Source: Strigops habroptila (Eukaryota; Chordata; Aves; Psittaciformes; Psittacidae). From it: a DNA stretch of 64,000 bases. Position 1 is the stretch's first letter; every line of letters begins with the position of its first letter. Below the pieces are notes generated by a model. It saw nothing but the letters and a program-made list of their open reading frames with translations, searched no databases and was not told the origin of the DNA. Below are positions 1 to 12,129 of the stretch, piece after piece. The stretch lies in NCBI RefSeq assembly GCF_004027225.2, contig NC_046358.1:2081180-2145179 (forward strand), in the 5' to 3' direction. The position numbers and the translations under genes are program-made.

Positions 1-181
1 TGGTGACATCCATCCCTATGATAGCCCCATCTACCACAAACACAGATCTCAGGACCCCCCATCCCCACGACACCCCAATACACACTGGCATGGGGGCTCC
101 ATCCCCCCCCCACCCCATGACGTCCCCATCCACCACTGACCCCCCCAAACCCTGCGTTATCCCGGGGTGTCCCCATCTCAC

Positions 182-211
182 CGCCTTGAGCTGCTCCAGC
201 CGGTCCTTCAT
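182..211 (-). CDS. STX3: Syntaxin-3, first coding exon (partial gene)
   Basis: On the minus strand an ATG at 211 opens ten codons reading MKDRLEQLKA, followed immediately by a GT donor at 181-180 (GTGAG). This is the exact N-terminus of vertebrate syntaxin-3; syntaxins 1 and 2 begin differently (MKDRTQELR, MRDRL...). Syntaxin-3 is a plasma-membrane t-SNARE acting in apical exocytosis and at retinal ribbon synapses. Only this exon lies in the window; the Habc and SNARE domains and the membrane anchor lie to the left. Bases 1-179 are its first intron, where I see nothing else. GC-rich sequence 212-430 is probably its 5' UTR and promoter. The gene is divergent to PATL1, about 1.6 kb away; STX3 is also PATL1's neighbour in human. 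Confidence 0.85.
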
Positions 212-579
212 GGTGCCCCCGGGGGCTGGTGGGGTGCAGGGGGGGGTCCCCCCGTGTCCTCACCCACCGCAGGGATGGTGGATGCCCCCCCTCAAGCCTC
301 CTCCATCAGGAGCGGGTCGTGGCGGTGGCCCCGTCCCCGCGTCCCCGAGCCCGGGGCTGGTCCCTTCGCTAATCCCCGCTGACGGGCGCAGGGAAGGAGC
401 CGAGGGGAGGGACGAGGTGGAGCCACCCTTCACCTGGGGCACCCCCGGGCACGTTAAAGGTGGCGGATGTGGGGTGGCCCCGGTGTGGGGCGGGGGTGAG
501 GAAGTTGGTCCCCATCGGGGTGAGGACGTGGCACCCCCTGGTGTGGGTGGCTGCGGGGGGGAGCAGATGAAGGGGGATA

Positions 580-1550
580 CGGGAATGGGCAGGGGACAGG
601 GTTGGGGATGGGACACATCTGGAGGCACAGCTGGGGATAGGAGATGTGGCTGGGGGACATGGGTAGGGGTAGGGGACAAGGGACGTGGCTGGGGACAGGG
701 GACATGGATAGGGACAGGGGACATGGATAGGGACAGGGGACATGTCTGGGGGACATGGCTATGGGTCGGGGACAGGGGACAGGGGTGGGGACATGGCTGG
801 GGACAGGGGACATGGTTAGGGATAAGGGACATGTCTGGGGGACATGGCTATGGAGAGGGGACAGGGGACACGAATAGGGACAGGGGACACGGATAGGGAC
901 AGGGGACACGGATAGGGATAGGGGGCAGTTGGGGGACCTGGTTGTGGATAGGGGACACAATAAGGGGCATGACTGGGAACAGGGACACGGCTGGGGACAA
1001 GGGACATGGATAGGGATAGGGGACATGTCTGGGGGACGTGGCTATGGATAGGGGTCACAGCTGGGGGACACGGCTGGAGACACATCTGGGGATAGGAGAC
1101 ATGGCCGGGGGACATGGATAAGGATAGGGGACATGGCTGGGGACATGGTTATGGATAGGGGTCACAGCGGGGCAACACAGCTGGGAATAGGGGACGCATC
1201 TGAAGACACAGCTGGGGACAGGCGACATGGCTGGGGACAGGGGACATAAGTGGGGGGCACGAATAGGGGACATGCTTGGGGGATGGGGCTGGGGAGAGGG
1301 GACATGGCTGAGGGACATGGCTGTCTGTCACATCTGGGGGACACATCTGGGGACAAGTATATCTGGGGACAAGGGTCACATATGGGGGCACATCTGGGTC
1401 AAAAATGACATCTGGGGACACATCTGGGGTCAGGGGTCACATCTGGGGAGGACACATCTGGGGGGACAAGAATCACATCTGGGGACACATCTGGGAACAA
1501 GGGATTACATCTGGGGACAAGGGGTCACATCTGGGGGTGACACGTCCATG
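580..1550. repeat. Minisatellite between STX3 and PATL1
   Basis: Degenerate tandem units of about 12-24 bases built from GGGGACA(G/T)GG and GACATGGCTGG, drifting after about 1330 into units of CACATCTGGGGA. Long open frames on both strands here are translations of the repeat, with no family resemblance. The plus strand is G-rich. Confidence 0.8.
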
Positions 1551-1589
1551 GACAGGCGGGGAGACACCCGCGCATAGGGAACGCAGCCA

Positions 1590-1850
1590 GGGCCGGCCCC
1601 GGGAGCGGACCCGCTCCATAAAGGGTGCACGTCCCCTTTAAGAGCAGCGGCGCCTTTAATCCCGATAAGGAGGCGTGTCCTCCCCAAGCCACGCCCCCTT
1701 TTCCCGCGCCCTGCCGCCGCGCATGCGCACACCCCCACCCCTCCCCTACCCCGCCCCGGAGTGCCGCGGGTGACGTCATGCGGCTGCGCCCGCGCCTGCG
1801 CGGCGGGGGCCCAAGGGCCGGAGCGGGCGGGGGGCGCCGCCGCCGGCGCC
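1590..1850 (+). promoter_or_regulatory. PATL1 CpG-island promoter with NRF1 and CRE sites
   Basis: A CpG-dense stretch just upstream of the PATL1 ATG. It contains a perfect NRF1 palindrome GCGCATGCGC at 1719-1728, a full cAMP response element TGACGTCA at 1771-1778, and a second CGCGCCTGCGC-like stretch near 1790-1802. No TATA box is visible. This is a typical housekeeping promoter; factor binding is inferred from motifs only. Confidence 0.65.
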
Positions 1851-4800
1851 ATGTTCCGGTACCAGGTGAGCGGGGAAGGGGCCGGGGGGGCCATAGGGGA
1901 TAATGGGGAGGGGTTTGGGGGGAGTCTGCAGCGGTTAATGGGGGGCGTCCACAGGGGTTCGTGGGGGGGGGTCCGTAGGGGTCAATAAGGGGGTGCATAG
2001 CGGTTAGTGGGGAGGGTCTATAGGAGTCAGTGGGGGGCGTCCATAGGGGTTAATGAGGGGGTCTATAGGGGTTAATGGGGAGGGTCCATAGGAGTCAGTG
2101 GGGAGGGTCCGTAGGGGCCAATAGGGGGGTCTATAGCGGTTAATAGGGGGGGTCCATAGGGGTCAATGGCGGGGGTGCATAGCGGTTAGTGGGGGTGGTC
2201 CATAGCGGTTAATAGGGGGGGTCCGTAGGGGGTCAGTGGGGGGGCGTCCATAGGGGTCAATGGGGGGGGTCTATAGGGGTTAATGGGGAGAGTCCATAGG
2301 GGTCAGTGGGAGGGGGGTGTCTGTAGGGGTTAGTGGGGACGGTCCATAGGGGTTAATGGGGGGGTCTGTAGGGGTTAATAGGAGGAGTCCGTAGGGGTTA
2401 GTGGGGGGGGCTATAGGGGTTAGAGGGGGATGTCCATAGGGGTTAGTGGGGGGGGCTATAGCAGCTAATGGAGGGGATCCATAGCAGTTAATGTGAGGGT
2501 GTCCATAGGGGTTAGTTGGGGGGGTCTATATGGGTCAATGGAGGGGTCCGAACGAGTTAGTGGGGGGAGGTCTATAGGGGGGTCTGTATGGGGTGTCTGT
2601 AGGGGTCAATGGAGAGGATCCATAGGAGCTAATGGGGGGGTCTATAGAGGTTAATGGGGGGGGTCCGAGGGATGGCGTGTCCCACACCCTGTCCCTTGAA
2701 CTCCCCCATAGGTCTGGTCCTAAGGTAAAAGTGGGTCTAAGGGGGTCGGTGGGTCGGTTCTAACCCCCCTTTCCCCCCTTAGTCCTTAGAGGACTGCCCG
2801 TTGGATGAGGATGAAGATGCTTTCCAAGGTCTGGGTGAGGAAGATGAAGATATCGACCAGTTTAACGATGACACGTTTGGAGCCGGGGCTGTCGGTGAGT
2901 ACTGGGGGGGTCCTTATGCTGCTCCCCACCTCCCATTCCACTTGTATGACCCCCTGAGCATGGCTCTCATTGTGCTTCTATGGAATGGTTTGGGAATGGA
3001 CCTTAAAGCTCCTCCAGCTCCAACCCCCTGCCACGGGCAGGGCCACCTCGTATTAAACCATGTTGTCACCCAAGAACTGGACCCGTTTCTCCTCCGCAGA
3101 TGACGACTGGCAGGAGGCCCACGAGCGGCTGGCCGAGCTGGAGGACAAGCCTGTGGCAAGCAGGGAGCAGGATGGACCCAGCAGCGAGGACCTGGACCTG
3201 CTGGGGGACCCTGAGGACACCCTGGCCGAGCGGCTGACCCGGCTGGTCATCGACAGCGAGCTGGAGGACCCTGCCATCATGCAGGCAGTGCAGACCCGGG
3301 GCCCTGCGCAGGTAACAGAGGGGTTCGGGGGGGTCAGGGCTGGCTGGGTGCACCCCCAACAGTGCCCTGTTGACTCTCCGTGTGTTTTCCAGCAGCCTGG
3401 AGGGCTCAATTCCAGCATTTGGGATAGCTCGGCCGTGCTGCGGCGCATGCGGGGGCCGCTCCTCACTCAGGTATGATGTTGGGGTGCAGCTGGTTCTCGT
3501 TGTGGCTTCCTTAACACCCCTTGAAACGCTTATGGCAGCAGGATGGGTGCTGGGGGGTGAGATCTGTGCTGCTGCTGGCTCCTCGGGGCTTGGGAGCAGC
3601 TCTGGATCAGCCTGGGATAGGGAATGTTTGGGGTGGATGCAGTTTGGCTCCTCTTAAACATCATTGTCACCCCTTGGATGTTGGAGAGTTGGGGGGTTAT
3701 CACCGATCCATGATGTCTGAGGGGTGTCAGTGCTCCCGTTAGGATTTGGGAACGTCGGTGCCTTGAGGCAGAGGGGTTTGGGCTTGGTTTTTGTTGTGGT
3801 TTAATTAAGAGTCAGGTTTTAAGTCCATGGTCCTATCCTGCTCTGCAGGGCTCTTGGGCTGGGAGCTGAGCAGCTCATGGTGAGGTGGGCTTTAGGGGTC
3901 CCCTGAACCCCACCATCATGTGGGGCTGTTGGATGTATCTGCTGGAGCATAGGGAGGCTCTGCAGAGGGATGTGGCCAGGCTGGATCCATAGGTTCAACA
4001 GGGCTCAGCGCTGGGTCCTGCACTTGGGCCACAGCAGCCCCATGGAATGCTCCAGGCTTGGGAAGCTGCTCATGGAAAAGGACCTGACGGAGCTGAACAG
4101 GAGCAGCTTGTGCCCAGGCAGCCAAGAGGCCACCAGCAGCCTGGGGCCTGTCCCAGCCCCAGTGTGGCAGCAGGGCCAGGGCAGGGATTGTCCCCCTGTG
4201 CTGGGCACTGGTGGGGCTGCCCCTCGAATCCTGGGTCAGTTCTGGGCCCCTCACCCCAAGAGAGACATTGAGGGGCTGGAGCGGGGCCAGAGAAGGGCCC
4301 CGGAGCTGGTGCAGGGCCTGGAGCACAAGTGTGATGAGGAACGGCTGAGGGACCTGGGGGGGTTTAGTCTGGAGAAGAGAAGGCTCAGGGGGGACCTTCT
4401 CGCTCTCTGCAACTGCCTGACAGGAGGATGGAGCCAGGAGGGGGCTGGTCTCTGCTCCCAAGGAACAAGGGATGGGACAAGAGGAAACGGCCTCAAGCTG
4501 CCCCAGGGCAGGTTTAGATGGAGCTGAGGAACAATTCCTTCCCCAGAGGGTGCTCAGGCATTGGAACAGGCTGCCCAGGGCAGGGCTGGAGTCACCGGAT
4601 GGATGCTCTTGAAGCTCTTTCCAAGCTGGTTGATTCCATGCGGGGACGTGGCAGGAGGCAGGATGTGCCTGTCACCTCCCTGGGACATGCACAGTGAATC
4701 CTCCTTATCCCACTGTTATCCCGGTGGGATCTTCCCCCTGCAGGAGATGCCCTCGGTGTCCGTGCTGGACTATGCTCTGCCCCAGAGGCCCCCCCAGCCC

Positions 4801-7800
4801 CGCGATGACGAGCGGGACCCGTCGGAGCGGGCGCTGCCGCGGCGCTCCTCGTCCCCCGTCATCGGGAGCCCCCCTGTGCGGGCTGTCCCCATCGGCACCC
4901 CCCCAAAGCAGGCTGCTGTGCCCAGCTTCAACCAGCAGGTACGTGTGTGTCCCCCCCATTGCCCTGCCCCACAATGAGGGGGGACTCAGGCTGGTTCCTG
5001 GGGTGATTCTGCTGCTTCCATCCCTTCCCAGATCCTATGTCCGAAGCCTGTCCACATCCGAGCGACCCTGCAGCAGCGCTACCCCGCTCCCTACGGAGAG
5101 AGGATGTCCCCCAACCAGCTCTGCAACGTACCGGTACCCGGTCCCCCCCTGCTCCCCTCCTTGTGGGGAGCTCTTCCCGAGCCCCCCATTGCCCCATTCC
5201 CTTCCTTCCACACGCGATTCCAAGCCCTGATGGTGCTGGATGCATCGCTGTCATGCACAGAGAGGCTTCTGCTCATCCCTAGCTCCATATCTCAGCCTAT
5301 TGGCCTCATCCTGATCGTTTATCCCCACTTCCCGGAGTCTTCCCTGGCTCCTCAGCCCCTTCCTGGGGCTTCCCCTTGTGCCGTCACCCATTCCCTGTGT
5401 GTGTGTGTGCCCTGGTTGTGACTGGAATCCCTGTTCCCTTCTCCTTCCCTAGAATTCCTCCCTCCTGGGCCACCCATTCCCGCACAGCGTCTCTCCCGTT
5501 CTTACCCACCTGCAGAGAGCTCAGCTGCTCGGAGGAGCACAGGTAAAGCTCCTTCATTCCCTTCCCTGCCCCTCTCCGGGGGCATGATCCCACTTTTCTC
5601 CTCACATGGATGCAGGAGGCGGCTCTCGCTGGCCCTACCTTGGCTGGGCCATTCCTTTCACCCCCATGTTTCCCATGGGATGACTCCGGGTGCTCTTCCA
5701 GGCCGGCCGGATGTCCCCCAGCCAGTTTGCCCGGGTCTCCGGCCTGGTTGGGAGCCCCATTCCCTCCGTGAATCCCAAGCTGCTCCAGGGCAGGGTCGGG
5801 CAGATGATGCCTCCAGCCAGTGGGTTTCGTGCCTTCTTCGGGGCTCCCCCTGCTCCTCCTCCCTCTCAGCTGCAGCACCCACCGGGTCCTGGATCCCACC
5901 TCCAGAGCCTCCGGTAGGTTCCATCTCCCATTCCCAACCTTTTCCATGCTTTCTGTGGCTCTTCCTTAGTTTTCCTGCTCTTCCTCAGGCCTCAACCCCA
6001 GATGTTCCGCCCGGACACGACCCACTTGCACCCGCAGCACCGCCGGCTCCTGCACCAGCGGCAGCAGCAGAGCCGAAGGTGAGCGCTGGGAATTGGGGCT
6101 GGCGGCTGGGATTTGGGAAGGGTGGGATTGCAGCTCCCCCTCTGCCGTGGGGGGGGGGGGGGGTCACGCTGCCAGGGCCCAGCCTCTGCACCGCTCTCTG
6201 TCCCTTCCTGTAGCTCCGGTGTGCTCACGGGTGCCCTTCTTGCCTCCCGGCAGCCAGCACCGGAGCCTCAACGGCTCCGTGGGGGATCGAGGGGGTCACC
6301 GGAGCAGCCACCAGGAGCAGATGAGGAAAGATCCTTACGCCAACCTCATGCTGCAACGGGAGAAGGATTGGGTGTCCAAGATCCAGATGATGCAGCTCCA
6401 GAGCACTGATCCCTACCTGGATGACTATTACTACCAGGTATTGGCATGGAAGTGCTGTAGAATTCCCATGGGACTCGTCTCTTCCCAGCTGTGCTGAGGA
6501 GTGTTGGGTGGGAAGAGGGTGCCGGGGCTGAGGGTGATGCGGTGGGGGAAGCATCTCTAGGTCCAGCCATGGGGTGGGATGAGCATCCCTTCCTAGGATG
6601 GGATTCCTAGGATTCCTTTCCTGGGGTGGGAAAGGAATGGGAGCAGCAGGAAGGGAACAGGAGCAGCAGGAAGGGAAGAGCTGCCTTCCTCTTCTTGAGT
6701 GTTGGAAGCATCCAAATCCAAGCCTGGCAGCACGGATTTGGAGGGTGCAGCAGAAGGTCCAGGATAATGGGAAAGCAGCTTCTCCATGTTGGAAGCTGCA
6801 TGTGATAGTGAGACTAAAACACCTGGAATGGGATACAAGGAAGCTGCTCAATGGGGAATGCAGGAGAGCTTTGGTAGGGAATGGCTGTGGAAGGAGGATT
6901 CTGGTGTGAGGATAAGGAAGTGGTGGTGAAGCCCATGGTGAGGAGGAGGAGGAAGGATGAGGAGAGAGCGCTCCTGCTCTTCCCAGTTCAGGAACAGGGG
7001 CTGGGAGCAGCCAGGTTGGCAGCAAGGTGAGGGCTGGGCTCATGCCTGGTGGTGGATGCTCAAAGCTCAGCTGGGTTTGGGGGTGCTCAGGGCAGCTTCA
7101 TGTGAGGGAAGTCTCCGGAGGGCTGGTGTTCATGGATACCTGGCTTGGGAGCAGAGCTGGCTGGGATGGGAATGTGTCCGGGGCCGTTGTCAGCTGTGCA
7201 GGAGGTTTGGCTCCATGTGCCAGGCACGCACCCAAAAAGGTCCTGGAGCAGCCCTGAGCGTGGGGCAGAGCACGGGGGGCAGTCACCAGTGTGGTGGAAT
7301 CATGGAATGGGTTGGGATGAAGGGAGCTTAAAGCTCCTCCAGTCCCAACCCTGTGCCACGGGCAGGGACACCTTCCACTAGAGCAGGTTGCTCCAAGCCC
7401 CTGTGTCCAACCTGGCCTTGAACACTGCCAGGGATGGGGCAGCCACAGCTCCTCTGGGCACCCTGTGCCAGCGCCTCAGCACCCTCACAGGGAAGAGCTT
7501 CTGCCTCAGAGCTCATCTCAATCTCCCCTCTGGCAGGTTAAAGCCATTCCCCTTGGCCTGTCCCTACAGGCCCTTGCCCAAAGCCCCTCTCCAGGTTTCC
7601 TGGAGCCCCTTTAGGCACTGGAGCTGCTCTAAGGTGTCCCCTTCAGGAGCCTTCTCTTCTCCAGGCTGCCCCAGCCCAGCTCTCTCAGCCTGGCTCCAGA
7701 GCAGAGCTGCTCCAGCCCTCGCAGCAGCTCCGGTGGGAGCTGTTGGGTGCTGGGGCTGGCAGGAGGCCTCCTGCTGCCGGAGGGGTTTGGGAGCTTTGGG

Positions 7801-10800
7801 TGAGCAGATCCCCCCGAGGAGAGGAACTGGTGCAGCCGCAGCCGGGATGTGAGTCAGCGGAGCCGCACCATTGCGCAAGAGGCGAACGTTGGCCGGGGTG
7901 GATGGGACAGCGGCAGCGGGGGAGGCCGCAGCCCGGGCACGGTGCTGATGGAGCAATGGGGTGAACTGGGTTGTGCTGGGAAGGACTGGGAGTTAGGGAT
8001 CGCACAGGGAGAGTGGATTTGGCATTGTTTGAGATGGGAAAGAGAGGGCTGAGGAGGAACCTCAGCCTCGAGGAGCATCATCTGCTCACGCACGGGGGGA
8101 AGAGAAGTGGTTCCAAGTCTTACTGGTGCTGTTGGGAAGCCCAGGAAGAGATGGAGCCCAGGCTGGGGAGAGGGATGTGCTGCATCAAGCCTTCCCAGCT
8201 GGTTTCTTGGGGGGACACGACTCAACCTCTCCTCTCCCTCCCTCAGAATTACTTCCAGAAGCTGGAGAAGTTGTCGGCAGCGGAAGAAGTCCACGGTGAT
8301 GGTCCCAAGAAGGAACGCACTAAACTCATCACACCTCAGGTGGCCAAGCTGGAGCACACCTACAAGCCAGGTCAGGGCGCCCTTGTCCACGCCAATCTCT
8401 ATGGGTGTAGGGTGGTGGTGGTTCTCCACACCAACCTCTTTGGGTGTAGGGTGGTGGTGGTTCTCCACACCAACCTCTTTGGGTGTAGGGTGGTGGTGGT
8501 TCTCCACACCAACCTCTTTGGGTGTAGGGTGGTGGTGGTTCTCCACACCAACCTCTTTGGGTGTAGGGTGGTGGTGGTTCTCCAGACCAACCTCTTTGGG
8601 TATAGGGTGGTGATGGTTCTCCACACCAACCTCTTTGGGTGTAGGGTGGTGATGGTTCTCCACACAACCCCGATCTCTGGTTGTAGGGTGGTGGTGGTGG
8701 TTCATTCCAGGCTGGGACAGTGGGTTTTGCTGGTGCCAGATGGAGCCTGGAGGTAGCCACGGGGCTCCTGCTGGCCTGGAGATGGGTGAGGTGGGTTCAG
8801 GTCCACGCTGACTCCCTGTGCTTCCCATCTCCCTCCTTCCTGCAGTGCAGTTTGAGGGCTCCCTGGGGAAGCTCACAGTCTCCAGCGTCAACAACCCTCG
8901 GAAGATGATCGATGCGGTGGTGACCTCCCGCAGCGAGGATGATGTGAGTTCTGGTCCTGCCTCCCCTCCAGTGCAGCGCTGGGGCTGGGGCCACCACTGG
9001 GGCTCTCACAGCCCTGACTCGCTGTCCCCTCCCTGGCAGGAGACAAAGGAGAAGCAGGTTCGGGACAAGAGGCGCCAGACCCTTGTCACGATCGAGAAGG
9101 TGAGTTCCAGGAGGTCACCACAACCCTCAGGAGATGCGTGGTGGGACTTGAGGGTGAAGGAATGGCCATGGAGATCATGGTGTGGTAACCACTGAGCTCT
9201 TCTGGACGTCCAGAGAGTGGCTGAGGTGCTGCTTGTGGGACCTGGAATGGAAAGGCTGGAGTTGGGAACCAGCCCCAAAACAACTTGGATGGGCTTTGGA
9301 AGGTCCATTATGGACTGAGAGCAGTAACACCTCAGCTCTGCAGCCACCCCATGAGAGGATGGACACTTGTGGCTCACAGAATGCCTGCTCAGTCCACTCC
9401 CATGGTGGGTCTGAATGAGGTTGTGATGGGATCTGGGCCAGGATACCCCATTCCTGTAGCAGCAAAGTTGATGGGACAGCCTTGGCTGGGGAAAGGGCAC
9501 ATCCTGGATCCTTGTGGAGCAGATCCCTGTGTCTCCTGCAGACATACAGCCTCCTCCTGGACGTGGAGGACTATGAGAGACGCTACCTCCTGAGCCTGGA
9601 AGGGGAGAGGCCGGCCCTGATGGGTGAGAGGAAGCAGAAGATCTGTGACATGTACGACAACCTGAGGGGGAAGGCGCCCGGGCAGGACAGGTCAGTGGGG
9701 ATAGTGCTGCCTGTGACTTGCTCATGGGCGCTTGGAGGTGCTGAAGGTGCTTTTCCAGGGCTCTATTCCCCAAGGAACGCTTCCCAAGGTTTGGAATGTT
9801 CTCCCCAGGCCGAGCGATGACCACTTCATGCAGATCATGTGCATCCGGAAAGGGAAGCGCCTCGTCGCCCGGATCCTGCCCTTCTTGTCACCCGAGCAAG
9901 CGGCCGACGTGCTGATGGCAACAGCCAGGAACCTGCCCTTCCTCATCAAGAAGGATGCTCAGGATGAGGTGAGATTCCAGAGGCTGGGAATGTTCCCCCT
10001 GCTGTGATCTACTGCGGGGCTGGAGCTGGATTCTCCTCCTGCTGTTTGCTGGCAAACAGCATCCTGGGTCTTGGGTCTTAAGGATGGTTGTTCCTGCCTC
10101 TCCTGGGAGATTCCCAAAGGATTGGAGAATCCTCTGGGATTCTCACAGCTGCAGGAGCTGTGAGCTTCTGGCAGGGTCCATCTCCACTGCTGGCACAGCA
10201 CAGGAAGGAAGAGGGAGGGTTTGGTCCATGGTGCCTTTGAGTCCAGCTCTTGTCTAAAGAGCCACGTCTCCAACTCATCGGGTGACAACAGGAGGCTCCG
10301 GAGGCACGGAGCAGAGATCCCGATCTTCCAGGGGCTGAGCCCTCAGGCGTCCTTTGCAGCCTGGTTTACGTAGGGAATAAAACCACAGGTATCCATGGAA
10401 TAAATCCCAGCTTGTTTGGAGAAAAGGAAGGATTTAAGGAGGAAAAAGGAGAAGAGCTGCTTGAATTTAAAACCTAAAGGGGTGGAAAGCGGAGGCGCTG
10501 CCGGTGCAGGGATCCACAATGTCCCATGGGAAGCACAATTCCCTGGTTTTACCCCTCTGCTCCTCTCTCTCTGCAGGTGCTGCCCTGCCTGTTGAGGCCC
10601 TTCTCACACGTTCTCTACCACCTTCCCTTGGGGACAGTCACCAGCCTTGTGCAGCAGTTAACGAACCTACCTCAGAGCGCGCCCGCGCCAGCACCCACCA
10701 ACCTGCACCTCACTGCTGTGCTCCAGAACAAGGTGCTTCCCACTCGGCTCCTGGCAGGGCAGGAGGGAACATCCCATCCTTCCCATCCCAAGAGCTGGGA

Positions 10801-12129
10801 AATGCAGTTTCCCAGCGCTGGATGTAGCCGTGGTGCAGGAATGGCACCAGGGAGCTGCTGGCTCCTGGAGTTCTGTGCTTCCCTTGTTAAGGAATGGGGG
10901 TGTCCAACAGCACAAGAGGGACGTGGAGCTGTTGGGGTGAGGCCAGAGGAGGCCCCGGAGCTGCTGCGAGGGCTGGAGCAGCTCTGCTCTGGAGCCAGGC
11001 TGAGAGAGCTGGGCTGGGGCAGCCTGGAGAAGAGAAGGCTCCTGAAGGGGACACCTTAGAGCAGCTCCAGTGCCTAAAGGGGCTCCAGGAAACCTGGAGA
11101 GGGGCTTTGGACAAGGGCCTGGAGGGACAGGCCAAGGGGAATGGCTTTAACCTGCCAGAGGGGAGATTGAGATGAGCTCTGAGGCAGAAGCTCTTCCCTG
11201 TGAGGGTGCTGAGGCGCTGGCACAGGGTGCCCAGAGAAGCTGTGGCTGCCCCATCCCTGGCAGTGTTCAAGGCCAGGTTGGACACAGGGGCTTGGAGCAA
11301 CCTGCTCTAGTGGAAGGTGTCCCTGCCCGTGCTTGGAACCGGATGAGCTTTAAGCTCCCTCATCCCAAACCATTCCATGATTAACTGGCCGGGGACACCA
11401 CCACAAGCTGACAGCCTGCTCCGTGTCTCTCCTTAGTGTGTTTTCAGGGACCTTCCCCCTTATCCCACCATCCCCAGCAGGATTAGGAGGTGGGAATTGA
11501 TTCTTAGACCCATTTAAACCACCCCGGAGAGGAGGAACGGTGGGATGAAAGCTCCCATGTGTTCCCTGCCATAGGAATTCCTTCAGGAAGCATGACAACC
11601 TCTCTCTCCTTGCAGTTCGGCCTGTCCCTGTTGTACTTGGTGCTGAGCCGTGGGGAGGAGCTGCAGAGCTCGGACACCAACACGGAGCTGATGCAGGACA
11701 ACCAGTGGTGAGTGTCTCCATCTCCTGCCGCCTCCGGCAGCCACCCCGTGAGCAGCGGCCAGAGGACCCAGGAGGAAAGGGTGATGAAGAAGGAGGTACC
11801 CTGCAGCACCCTGGCCTCCTGACGGCTCCTCTCTTCCCGTTCCATTCCCGGCAGGACGGAGCTGATGCTCATGGCAACGCGGGAGCTCCTGCGCATCCCT
11901 CAGGCAGCTTTGGCAAAACCAGTGTCCACCCCTTCCAACCTCCTCTCCCTCTTCTCTCGCTACGTGGACCAGCAGAAGCTCAACCTGCTGGAGACAAAAT
12001 TGCAGTGAGTGAACCCAAAAAGGGGCAGGAGGAGCCTGGGTGAAGCCTCTTCCTTCCCCTTTTCCAGCTCCTCTGACCCTTCCCTCCTTGGTTTTCCCCC
12101 ATCCCAGCTTAGTGCACGGGATCCGGTAG
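1851..12129 (+). CDS. PATL1: PAT1 homolog 1, mRNA decapping scaffold (19 coding exons)
   Basis: Bridges the CCR4-NOT/LSM1-7 and DCP1-DCP2 machineries in P-bodies, promoting deadenylation-coupled decapping. Coding exons: 1851-1865, 2783-2894, 3100-3311, 3393-3470, 4744-4938, 5032-5133, 5453-5542, 5702-5913, 5989-6078, 6254-6437, 8247-8370, 8846-8943, 9040-9099, 9542-9690, 9809-9968, 10577-10732, 11616-11707, 11855-12004, 12108-12129. All junctions are GT-AG. They sum to 2301 bases, 766 aa, against about 770 aa in human. The N-terminus [19 protein letters not shown] is the acidic DDX6-binding region. A Pro-rich middle carries ERMSPNQLC and MSPSQFAR, and [14 protein letters not shown] precedes the helical C-terminal Pat1 domain, which ends LVHGIR. 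Every block matches the family in order, so identity is secure. Introns carry CR1 copies and minisatellites. Confidence 0.97.
1895..2690. repeat. Minisatellite in PATL1 intron 1
   Basis: More than 25 degenerate units of about 20-30 bases around GGGGTCCATAGGGGTTAATG. The sense strand is strongly G-rich with many GGGG runs, directly downstream of the promoter. Confidence 0.85.
2977..3049 (-). mobile_element. CR1 LINE 3' end fragment
   Basis: Minus-orientation CR1 3' terminus in PATL1 intron 2. The plus strand shows the usual reverse-complement signature (TGGAATGGTTTGGGAATGG, then CCTTAAAGCTCCTCCAGCTC and CCCCTGCCACGGGCAGGG). Heavily 5' truncated. Confidence 0.75.
3940..4640 (+). mobile_element. 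CR1 LINE fragment, PATL1 intron 4
   Basis: Plus-oriented, 5' truncated CR1 of about 700 bases with the family's 3' half, including GGGTCCTGCACTTGGGCCAC near 4012, a GGAACAATTCCTTCCCCAG-type block near 4530 and CATTGGAACAGGCTGCCCAG near 4558. It belongs to the same subfamily as the copies at 16.85 and 20.0 kb. The open frames here are old ORF2 remnants. Confidence 0.85.
7293..7745 (-). mobile_element. CR1 LINE fragment, PATL1 intron 10
   Basis: Minus-oriented CR1 3' portion beginning with GGAATCATGGAATGGGTTGGG on the plus strand. It belongs to the subfamily also present at 10.9 and 16.04 kb, which shares TGCCAGCGCCTCAGCACCCT. It is an inverted copy of the element at 10900-11384 within the same transcript. 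Confidence 0.85.
8395..8690. repeat. 39-bp minisatellite in PATL1 intron 11
   Basis: About seven to eight near-identical 39-base units, core GGGTGTAGGGTGGTGGTGG. Because 39 is a multiple of three, all frames stay open on both strands and read as tandem 13-residue peptides (for example a His/Pro-rich one on the minus strand). The array begins just after the exon 11 donor at 8371. It is not coding. Confidence 0.95.
10900..11384 (+). mobile_element. CR1 LINE fragment, PATL1 intron 16
   Basis: Plus-oriented CR1 3' portion ending in CCATTCCATGATTAAC, the family's 3' terminus. Close to the reverse complement of the 7293-7745 copy over most of its length. Confidence 0.85.

Noticed and set aside
3940-4640. 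Reverse-transcriptase-like frames suggesting a retroviral insertion
   Set aside because: The 3' signature and truncation pattern fit CR1 LINEs. No LTRs, primer-binding site or retroviral gene was seen anywhere in the window.
8395-8690. Regularly spaced repeats that could suggest a CRISPR array
   Set aside because: The units are contiguous with no unique spacers, and the genome is vertebrate.
7854-8894. 346-codon minus frame with tandem His-Pro repeats
   Set aside because: It spans the 39-bp intronic repeat and antisense of PATL1 exons 11 and 12; no splice or start context.
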